12,182 bases of DNA, from the NCBI GenBank assembly GCA_016295005.1, contig JAEDMA010000038.1:1-12182 (forward strand), in the 5' to 3' direction. Each line of letters starts with the position of its first letter. Position 1 is the stretch's first letter. The position numbers and the translations under genes are program-made. Origin of the DNA: Christensenellaceae bacterium (GTDB lineage Bacteria > Bacillota > Clostridia > Christensenellales > Borkfalkiaceae). Under the pieces are notes generated by a model. That model saw only the letters and a program-made list of their open reading frames with translations, searched no databases and was not told the DNA's origin. This document shows positions 5,499 to 12,182 of the stretch, in pieces.

Positions 5499-7118
5499 AT
5501 GAAGAAAAATTTTGCAAAAGCAGTTTCCTTGGCATTATCCGTAATCGCTGCGACGTCAGTCTTTATCGGTTGCGGAGGAAACAACAGCGATTCGACCGTG
5601 TTACAAATTAACTGGACGATCGGCGGATACGGCAGAGAATATTGCGAACCGCTTATGAACGCGTTTACCGTAAAGACCGGTATTAAATGCGAAGCGACTT
5701 ACGACGATAACTCGGCGAGCATAATCGCTTCGAAGATAGGTTCGGTAAAGAGAAATACCATAGACTTATTCTTTACGCAGGTACCGCTTTTCAGCAGTAT
5801 TGCGGCGCAGAAGAACAAAAACGGATACGAAAACTTATATCTCGAATTATCCGATTTGTATAACGAAAAGGTACCGGGTACCAACGTTACGCTTAAAGAA
5901 CATCTTAAAGACGGAATGTGGGAAGCTCAACTGACGGACGACGGACAAGCGTATACGGTCCCGTGGATAGCGCCTATGGACGGGCTTGTGTACAACAAAA
6001 AAGTTCTCGACTCGTTCGGAATAACGACGATTCCGCGTACCACCGACGAATTTGAAAGCGTGTTAAAACAAATAAAGAGCGGACTTTCGTCTACGGGCGA
6101 ACCCGTTACGACTGAAAACGGCGGAACGATAAGCGGACTTATTTCCGCAAACAACTCTGCGTATTGGGCGTTCGTATGGCCTACATGGTGGGCGCAGTAC
6201 GAAGGAATGGATAATGTTCGTAACTATTTTATGGCAAAAACACCCGATGCGGGCGAAAATTACGTACCGGACTGGAATGCTTTAAAGCAGGACGGCAAAC
6301 TTATCGCAATAGAAGAGCTTAACAGGTTTATAAATAAAACAAAAGGGTATATGCACCCCGATTCGTTAAATAGGGACAACATTTTCTCTCAGATAGATTT
6401 CCTTGACGGTAAAGTTGCATTTATTCCTACCGGTGACTGGATGGAAAACGAATCGGCGAAAGCGTACAGAGAAAAAGGCATAGATATAGACGTTCGCTTT
6501 ATGAAAACCCCCGTTACCAGCAGGCTTGCAGTAAAACTCGGCATAACGGAAAACGAACTCCGTTCGGCTATCGATTACGTTGACGCAATTTCCGAAGGAA
6601 AAACTGCCGACGCGCCCGTATACGAAGGGAAGAATGCTGCGGAACAGGAAAGCATAACTAAAACCATAAGCGAAGCGAGATTGCTCGTTTCGTCGTCGCA
6701 GGCGGCGCTTGACAGAGCGGTTATTCCCGCGTATTCCGATAATATCGACGGAGCAAAACAATTTTTATTGTTCTTTGCAAGCGACGAGGGGCAAAAAATT
6801 ATGGCTAAATATTCGGGCGCTTCCAGCGCGTTCAAATACAAGATGTCCGAAGAAGATAAATCGGAATTCTCTACGTTAACGCGTTCCGCTTTGGATATTT
6901 GCGAAAGAAACGGAGTTTCTTATTGGATTGACGATATTAAATATCCTATTCGTTATAAAGCAAACTTGCTTATAACTTATTGGAATGCGATAAATTATCA
7001 GCGCGGATTCGAGGAAGTTCTTTATAATAATTCGAAAACGCCTAATCAGGTATACGATACCGACTGGGGTTCGTACAGAGATTGTTGGGACAGAATGTTG
7101 TCGCAGGCAGGGTATTAA
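5499..7118 (+). CDS. Family 1 extracellular solute-binding lipoprotein
   Basis: The substrate-capture subunit of the importer, anchored outside the cell. A signal peptide ends in the lipobox FIGC, with Cys25 as the lipidation site, followed by a Gly/Asn/Ser linker. The mature part follows the family 1 binding-protein pattern: LQINWTIGGYGREYCEPLMNAF near the start, WIAPMDGLVYNKKVLDSFG (156-174), the aromatic cluster YWAFVWPTWWAQYEG (222-236) likely to line the sugar site, and FLDGKVAFIPTGDWMENE (301-318). At 539 residues it is longer than the usual 400-450; extra sequence lies at about 335-400 and at the C terminus (about 470-539). AAGGAG (5487-5492) precedes the ATG by six bases. It sits 39 bases after the permease gene. 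Sugar or oligosaccharide binding is inferred from family and context. Confidence 0.93.
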   Translation: MKKNFAKAVSLALSVIAATSVFIGCGGNNSDSTVLQINWTIGGYGREYCEPLMNAFTVKTGIKCEATYDDNSASIIASKIGSVKRNTIDLFFTQVPLFSSIAAQKNKNGYENLYLELSDLYNEKVPGTNVTLKEHLKDGMWEAQLTDDGQAYTVPWIAPMDGLVYNKKVLDSFGITTIPRTTDEFESVLKQIKSGLSSTGEPVTTENGGTISGLISANNSAYWAFVWPTWWAQYEGMDNVRNYFMAKTPDAGENYVPDWNALKQDGKLIAIEELNRFINKTKGYMHPDSLNRDNIFSQIDFLDGKVAFIPTGDWMENESAKAYREKGIDIDVRFMKTPVTSRLAVKLGITENELRSAIDYVDAISEGKTADAPVYEGKNAAEQESITKTISEARLLVSSSQAALDRAVIPAYSDNIDGAKQFLLFFASDEGQKIMAKYSGASSAFKYKMSEEDKSEFSTLTRSALDICERNGVSYWIDDIKYPIRYKANLLITYWNAINYQRGFEEVLYNNSKTPNQVYDTDWGSYRDCWDRMLSQAGY

Positions 7119-7142
7119 GATTAACCGATAAAGGGGAAAATT

Positions 7143-9980
7143 ATGAAAATAAAAAAGTTTTTGATTATTTTGCTCGGAATGTTTGCGATAGCGTGTTTTG
7201 CTTTCGCTTGTAACAACCCCGATAATCCCGACAACGGGAAGAATAACCAAACAGTTGCGGATATTACAATAAACAACGGATTCGAAGCCGACGGAAGCGA
7301 AAAGTTAATCGAAGGTTCGGCAGGAGCGGGAATATCCTTAAACCGGGATAAAGCGTTCGTAAATACGGGTAACGGTTCTTTAAAAATAAGCGTTAAACAC
7401 GCGCCCGTTCCGAAATTCGCGTTTTCCGACAGGCTTGTCGAAAAAGATATATCAGATTGCGATTATTTAAGTTTCTGGGTATATCTCGACGGCGAAGTTC
7501 CCGTTAGTTTATCAAATACCGCTAACGACGGAACCTATCAGGGAACGACGGTAATTAACAGATATTATATAAAAGAATCGATACAGCCTAAAACGTGGAC
7601 CAACATCAAGATAACCAAGGGCAACGCGTTTTTCGACAATATGATGTATCACTTGCCTTACGGTAAATTTATTCTTTGCGGTATAGGCGAAAACCTTAAC
7701 GCGCCGCTCGATTACGATTTCTATATAGACGACGTAAGAGTATATAAAAAAGGAATGACGGGTGAAACGGAATTGTTTGCGGTTGATTCCGACGGAGAAG
7801 TAACCAACACTCTTCCCGACGGCGCCGTGGGCAGAAAATACGTACTTCCGAAAATTATCGTACTCGGCTCTGACGGAAGCGAATTATTCGGTGAAACCGT
7901 CAACGTTTCGGTTGTTGCTCCCGACGGAAGCGCAACGGCGATTACCGATGGCGAATTTATTACCGATAAGGCGGGCGTTTATACTCTTAACGCTACGTGT
8001 CTTAAAGACGGTTTTACAGGTAAATACAGCAATACGTTTAATGTTAAGTTTGTTGAAATAGAAGAAGAAAACACCGAAACCGCCAAGGTCGGAGAACCTT
8101 ACTCAGTACCCGAACTTAGTCTGTTAGATCCTTACGATAAGACTGTTCTTGACGGCGCGACGGTTACCGTAAAGGCGTTTAACGGAAAAAATCAGGAAGT
8201 GGCTTTAAAAGACGGCAAATTTACTCCGAATATCGCAGACTGCTATACTATCGAATATCTGATAGAAAAAAATCAAGCCGATACGAAAAACTCAGAAGTT
8301 TATAAAAAATTCGTGTGGGCAAGCGAAATTTCAGGATTGATTTCTGACTTTTCGTCCGATGAAAGTGCAACGATTTTCTTGTCGGCAGACGGATCATCGA
8401 CGTTAAAGGCGTCTGAAGCCATTGCTAAATACAGCGCGGACGGACAAGGAAAATCTCTTTCGATGGAAATAAACGGCGTTGCGTATCCGACGTTCACGTT
8501 CGGCAATAAGTTCCCTTACGGAAAAATTGCGAACACCGAAATAGAATACGTAAGTTTCTGGATATACAACGACAGCGAAACCGATTTGTATATAACTAAT
8601 TCGGGCAATCAACTCGACAGACAGTTGCTTGTTTCCAAACTTTGGAACAGGGCGGTGTTTTATTCGGATAATTTTTCCGATTCGTTTAATCTTAAAAACA
8701 GCACGTTTACGGTATATTCCGCAAACGAAGCGGGCGAAAGGCTTAACGTTTCGCTTTATTTCGACGATTTAAGAGTAATTAAAGAAGGTTGCGCCGAAGA
8801 ATCCGATTTTTCCGTTTCTATAACAGAAAACGATTATAACGAAATTACGGGCGAAGGCGTAAGATTTGCGCTTAACGGCACATATACTGCCGACGTAAGA
8901 GTTTACGCTTTCGGCGACGATACCGAAGAAATCGGTAAAGCAACTATTCTTTCGCTTAAAGATTCCAACGGTGCTAACGTTTCCGTTAAAAACGGGGTGT
9001 TTACACCTGTAAGGGAAGGATGGCACATAATCGAACTGTACTATCGTAACGACGGAATAGATAATTCCGTAACCAAAAAGTTTTTTGTAAGACCGCAACT
9101 TGAATTCAACCCCGGTGTTGATCAACGCGACGCAGTAATGCCTTACGGCGAAGCGGAAACGAAATACGACACTTCGGAATATAAACCCGTTCTCTGGAAT
9201 AAAGGTTCGATTGCGGTAGAAAAAGACGTTCGTTTTTCGATTTCGGTAGTTGGCGCCAACGGTAAAAAGGTAGAAACGGACGGAATGTCGTTTACACCCG
9301 CGAAAAAAGGGTTATACTCCGTAACCTTTTACGCGCAGGATTCGGAAACGAAAGAGTTTGCTTCTTACGTTGTTAAACTCGGCGTTTTTGAAAAAGGAAA
9401 AGTAGGCGTCGCGTATGATTTCGAAGACGGTGATATATCGGCAATTAAAAGCACTTATTACTGGTACGGTCGTGTTTCCGATGCCGTGATTACCGATGAA
9501 GAAGTAGGCGGCAATGCGACCAAAAAAGCCAAAATCGAAGTAACTAAAGAATCGGCTAACGGTAAAATGGCGCACGAACCGATGTTTTACATTACCGAAA
9601 ATAATGTTTTACAAAATATTTCGCTTACCAAGTCGTTCAGTTTTGACGTTTATATAAAAGACGTAGATAACCGTTCGTTTAATCTTGCAAAAGTTCTTTA
9701 CTACGACTGGAACAGTCAGGGAAAAGCAAAAGTAAATCAAGGTACTTTAAGACAAAAAGTCAAATCCAACGAATGGGTAACGATAACCATCGAAAGGAAA
9801 GATTACGAAAAGGTGCTCGGCGGATACGTATTCGGCGGCTGTACTTTGTCGCTCGGCGGACAGGCGTGGACGGAGATTGACGACAGACTTATTACGAGTT
9901 TCTTTTTAGTCGATAGTTCGGGTTATAAAGAGTGCGGCGGAATAACCATTTATCTCGATAATTTCCGCGTGGAGGTATAG
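7143..9980 (+). CDS. Large multidomain surface lipoprotein, carbohydrate-binding-like and Ig-like modules
   Basis: I do not recognise a named family for this 945-residue protein. The signal peptide ends in the lipobox AFAC (Cys23), followed by an Asn/Asp/Pro linker. Three related beta-sandwich modules are visible at about 40-205, 395-548 and 752-945. Each has a central strand ([YS][LVF]SF[WD][VI]Y at 108-114, 469-475 and 831-837) and a closing strand (FYIDDVRVYK, LYFDDLRVIK, IYLDNFRVEV), as in carbohydrate-binding modules. Between them lie two pairs of Ig-like modules marked by [DN]G.(F)TP...G.Y-type ends at about 269-282, 357-372, 617-634 and 713-730. The order is sandwich, Ig-Ig, sandwich, Ig-Ig, sandwich. 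No catalytic domain is apparent. AAGGGG (7131-7136) precedes the ATG by six bases. Its place after the binding protein suggests that it holds a glycan at the cell surface; this is inference. Confidence 0.85.
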   Translation: MKIKKFLIILLGMFAIACFAFACNNPDNPDNGKNNQTVADITINNGFEADGSEKLIEGSAGAGISLNRDKAFVNTGNGSLKISVKHAPVPKFAFSDRLVEKDISDCDYLSFWVYLDGEVPVSLSNTANDGTYQGTTVINRYYIKESIQPKTWTNIKITKGNAFFDNMMYHLPYGKFILCGIGENLNAPLDYDFYIDDVRVYKKGMTGETELFAVDSDGEVTNTLPDGAVGRKYVLPKIIVLGSDGSELFGETVNVSVVAPDGSATAITDGEFITDKAGVYTLNATCLKDGFTGKYSNTFNVKFVEIEEENTETAKVGEPYSVPELSLLDPYDKTVLDGATVTVKAFNGKNQEVALKDGKFTPNIADCYTIEYLIEKNQADTKNSEVYKKFVWASEISGLISDFSSDESATIFLSADGSSTLKASEAIAKYSADGQGKSLSMEINGVAYPTFTFGNKFPYGKIANTEIEYVSFWIYNDSETDLYITNSGNQLDRQLLVSKLWNRAVFYSDNFSDSFNLKNSTFTVYSANEAGERLNVSLYFDDLRVIKEGCAEESDFSVSITENDYNEITGEGVRFALNGTYTADVRVYAFGDDTEEIGKATILSLKDSNGANVSVKNGVFTPVREGWHIIELYYRNDGIDNSVTKKFFVRPQLEFNPGVDQRDAVMPYGEAETKYDTSEYKPVLWNKGSIAVEKDVRFSISVVGANGKKVETDGMSFTPAKKGLYSVTFYAQDSETKEFASYVVKLGVFEKGKVGVAYDFEDGDISAIKSTYYWYGRVSDAVITDEEVGGNATKKAKIEVTKESANGKMAHEPMFYITENNVLQNISLTKSFSFDVYIKDVDNRSFNLAKVLYYDWNSQGKAKVNQGTLRQKVKSNEWVTITIERKDYEKVLGGYVFGGCTLSLGGQAWTEIDDRLITSFFLVDSSGYKECGGITIYLDNFRVEV

Positions 9981-9984
9981 TAAG

Positions 9985-12045
9985 ATGAAAAAAATCTGCA
10001 CGACGATAATTGCGTTTATCCTGATATTTACTTCACTTTTCGCGATGTCATGTAACGAAACGAATGACCCCGGGAAAAATAACGAACCCAAAGCGAACGT
10101 GTACACGGACAACCGAATGATGCTCGGTATGTACCACATAACTCCCGTAATAGACGACGTTATAAATCAGATTAAATTCGAAGACGCGGTAAACGGGGAC
10201 ATGTTCAACGTGTTCCTTTTAAGCCGAGTCGAAATACCTAACGAAACGGAATTCGATTATTACTGTACGAAAGTATACGAAGCGGGTAAAAGATTCTTTA
10301 TTTTCGATTCTACTTATCTGTGGAACGGCGCGGCAGGCAATACCGTGCATAAAGATATTTACGTTCGTATGCACAATATGAAAGAAACTCTTCGTTCTAA
10401 AACTTATTACGACGCGTTTTTAGGTTACTATGTAGACGAGCCGCTTCTTCTCGGTATTCCGTTAAGCGAATTACGAGAAGCGAGCAAAGCGTTCAGAACG
10501 ACTTTCCCCGATAAACGGTTTATGGTAGTGTTTTCCGCAGCAGGTATCAGCACCGAATACGATATAGGCGCGGGAAAAGACAGGCTTACCCGTGAAGGCG
10601 GAGAATTTATAACCGACATAGGTTTCGATATTTACGGACAGTTCGGCGATTACTATCTCGATTTATGGGATACGATGACGGAAATGTTTAAGGGGCTTGA
10701 AAAGAATTTCTGGGCCGTACCCATGGCAATGAATTACGGCAGCAGGGTAACCGAAGATGACGCCATAGGGAGCGTGGACGGGTGCTATGAGGTTATTAAA
10801 AAGACAAACGGCGGAGCCGGAATGATGCTTTATAACGCGTATACCTATCCCGCCGAAGTAGAAAACATAGGCAATATCGGATTTTGCGACATGGCATACA
10901 CCACGAAAGAAGAGTTTATGACGTGGAAAGACAAAAAGGATCCGTGGCGTAAATATTATTATAAATTTTATAACGAAGACGGTTCGCAAAAAAATCCCGG
11001 CGTAGATTTCGTTCCTTGGACGAGGCTCGACGCAAGGATAAAAGAACTTGCTGCCGAAATAAACAAAAACAACGAAGGCAAACTTATAAAAGCGGAAACG
11101 GAAATAGTTTGCGGTGAAAATCTCGAATACGCTTACGATTTTGCTCCGCATTCGCCCGTCGCGAGCGAGTATATTCCGAATTTAAAGTATGAATACGCTC
11201 AAAAAGGTTCCGACGTATGGACGACAACCGCTCCCACGGAAATAGGCGAATATCAGGTTAAAATTTCGCTTGAAGAAACTATTTATCGTAAAGCGGCGGA
11301 AAAAATCGTTGATTTTAAAATCGTAGAGTCTACCGATACTTTGATTTCTTCCGCTCTTATAACCGAAAACTATTCGGCAGCCGTGAAAACGGTAAGTTTT
11401 AACGTGGACGGATATTCTTATTCGGTTGACGGCGTAAATTATTTGCCCTACGAAAAGAATAAGGCTATTGACGTTACGAATATGATTTCCAACGGCGGAA
11501 GAACGAGATATATCTATCTTAAAGAAGGTATCAAAAATCCTTACGCATATAAAATTAAAAGTTATAAGTCGATAACGATTCAGGATTTTGAAAAAGGTAC
11601 TAATCCCGCATACTCGGCTTATACGGTTTCAGGCGTTATTAAAAATGAAGGCTCGTATTCCGGCAAACTCAATTTCAAATACAACGACGTGGAAAGAAAG
11701 TACGTCAGCGAAAATTATTTTTCCGACTTTATCTATCCGCAGAACGGAAGTAATTTGTGGTCGATTGTCGGTTGCACTAAGTTAGAGTTTTATGTTTATT
11801 CCGATAAAGAATTCAATATGAGCCTTTGGCTTATAGCGGATAACTGGGGCGGCTGCGGCACCTCGCAAACATTCAAAGTCGGCAAAAACGAGTGGACGAA
11901 GTTGTCTTTCGATTTGTCGGCGTTCAGGGGAATTTCGTCAACGCCCGAGTACACTTTAAGCCATATGCACATGCTTACCTTCTTGTGCGATACCGTTCCT
12001 AACGAAGTTTTTATCGACTCGATAAGCGTAATCGGACTTGATTAG
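9985..12045 (+). CDS. Lipoprotein with TIM-barrel-like domain and C-terminal carbohydrate-binding-like module
   Basis: A 686-residue putative glycoside-hydrolase-like protein; family not recognised. The lipobox is AMSC (Cys23). Residues 45-305 read as a beta/alpha barrel with candidate strands LGMYH (47-51), FNVFLL (74-79), KRFFIFDST (102-110), AFLGYYVDEP (144-153), RFMVVFSAAG (178-187), DIGFDIYG (211-218), NFWAVPMAMNY (241-251) and GMMLYNAYTY (279-288). D151/E152 at the end of strand four are the best acid candidates, but no Glu ends strand seven as expected for clan GH-A nucleophiles. An Ig-like stretch with W...P..IGEYQVK (about 373-447) and a linker domain (about 450-527) lead to a carbohydrate-binding-like sandwich (530-686) with LEFYVYSD, EWTKLSFDLS and VFIDSISV. 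GGAGGT (9971-9976) overlaps the preceding gene's end; spacing to the ATG is eight bases. Confidence 0.83.
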   Translation: MKKICTTIIAFILIFTSLFAMSCNETNDPGKNNEPKANVYTDNRMMLGMYHITPVIDDVINQIKFEDAVNGDMFNVFLLSRVEIPNETEFDYYCTKVYEAGKRFFIFDSTYLWNGAAGNTVHKDIYVRMHNMKETLRSKTYYDAFLGYYVDEPLLLGIPLSELREASKAFRTTFPDKRFMVVFSAAGISTEYDIGAGKDRLTREGGEFITDIGFDIYGQFGDYYLDLWDTMTEMFKGLEKNFWAVPMAMNYGSRVTEDDAIGSVDGCYEVIKKTNGGAGMMLYNAYTYPAEVENIGNIGFCDMAYTTKEEFMTWKDKKDPWRKYYYKFYNEDGSQKNPGVDFVPWTRLDARIKELAAEINKNNEGKLIKAETEIVCGENLEYAYDFAPHSPVASEYIPNLKYEYAQKGSDVWTTTAPTEIGEYQVKISLEETIYRKAAEKIVDFKIVESTDTLISSALITENYSAAVKTVSFNVDGYSYSVDGVNYLPYEKNKAIDVTNMISNGGRTRYIYLKEGIKNPYAYKIKSYKSITIQDFEKGTNPAYSAYTVSGVIKNEGSYSGKLNFKYNDVERKYVSENYFSDFIYPQNGSNLWSIVGCTKLEFYVYSDKEFNMSLWLIADNWGGCGTSQTFKVGKNEWTKLSFDLSAFRGISSTPEYTLSHMHMLTFLCDTVPNEVFIDSISVIGLD

Positions 12046-12063
12046 AATAAAGGAGATAATAAA

Positions 12064-12182
12064 ATGTATTTCGGAATTTTTCACACTGCAAAAAACATTT
12101 ATCCCGACGTTTTCGAAGAACTCGTTAAAAGCGATTACGTAAACGTTTTTTTATCGGAAAGCACTCCCGAAGATCCCGTTTC
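12064..12182 (+). CDS. Barrel-domain paralogue of the preceding gene, 5' part only
   Basis: The frame opens at an ATG eight bases after AGGAG (12051-12055) and runs off the window end after 39 full codons. It begins MYFGIFHTAKNIYPDVFEEL and continues with VKSDYVNVFL. This matches the start of the barrel domain of the preceding lipoprotein (MLGMYHITPVIDD..., DMFNVFLLSRVEIP): G-[MI]-[YF]-H, a helix with aspartates, then NVFL and a proline after a few residues. There is no signal peptide or lipobox, so the product is probably cytoplasmic, unlike its neighbour. Only 18 bases separate it from the upstream stop, so it is in the same operon. Function is inferred from this short similarity only. Confidence 0.75.
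   Translation, partial: MYFGIFHTAKNIYPDVFEELVKSDYVNVFLSESTPEDPV

Noticed and set aside
6366..6761. Minus-strand open frame of 131 codons opposite the binding-protein gene
   Set aside because: The plus-strand protein is a clear family member across this stretch; the antisense frame is a shadow with an implausible composition.
7143..9980. Hidden enzyme domain in the 945-residue lipoprotein
   Set aside because: Every segment could be assigned to the signal/linker, a sandwich or an Ig-like module; no catalytic motif was seen.
10663..11151. Minus-strand open frame of 162 codons opposite the barrel lipoprotein gene
   Set aside because: It is antisense to a well-supported gene with barrel strands, has no ribosome binding site and no recognisable motif.
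1..12182. CRISPR array, insertion sequence, phage genes or conventional tRNA genes
   Set aside because: No regularly spaced repeats, transposase or phage motifs, and no cloverleaf other than the tRNA-like part of tmRNA were seen.

Overview
The window looks like a moderately AT-rich Bacillota (Clostridia-type) chromosome, probably from a host-associated or polysaccharide-degrading anaerobe. The reasons are the rnr-smpB-ssrA gene order, strong AGGAG-type ribosome binding sites, lipobox-bearing N termini on the secreted proteins, and a sugar ABC importer encoded without its own ATPase. The lineage is inferred from gene style and order; no taxonomic marker was searched.

Bases 1-2391 form a trans-translation block: the 3' part of RNase R (rnr, cut by the window edge), smpB six bases later, and the tmRNA gene ssrA. 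The tmRNA has a complete acceptor stem with encoded CCA and a short tag frame encoding ANNNNQLAYAA. Bases 2392-2656 hold no convincing gene but are densely structured: several hairpins end in a 20-bp bidirectional terminator-like stem-loop that lies between ssrA and the convergent regulator gene.

Bases 2657-3532 carry a minus-strand AraC-family regulator with a cupin-like N-terminal region and two C-terminal HTH motifs. It diverges from a plus-strand operon that continues past the window end. Two overlapping promoter candidates facing opposite ways sit between them, and the minus-strand one argues that the regulator starts further inside its frame than the longest frame suggests.

The plus-strand operon (3614 to the end) encodes two MalF/MalG-like sugar permeases, an unusually long family 1 solute-binding lipoprotein, a 945-residue lipoprotein built from alternating carbohydrate-binding-like beta-sandwiches and Ig-like pairs, and a 686-residue lipoprotein with an N-terminal TIM-barrel-like domain and a C-terminal carbohydrate-binding-like module. 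The last gene starts at 12064 and is cut off; its N terminus resembles the barrel domain of its neighbour but has no signal peptide.

Read together, the operon looks like a Gram-positive glycan utilisation locus. Surface lipoproteins would hold and process a glycan, the binding protein and permeases would import the products with a shared ATPase encoded elsewhere, and a non-secreted barrel paralogue may act on them inside. The regulator probably senses an imported sugar. The glycan is unknown. The least familiar parts are the repeated architecture of the 945-residue protein and the paired secreted/non-secreted barrel proteins.
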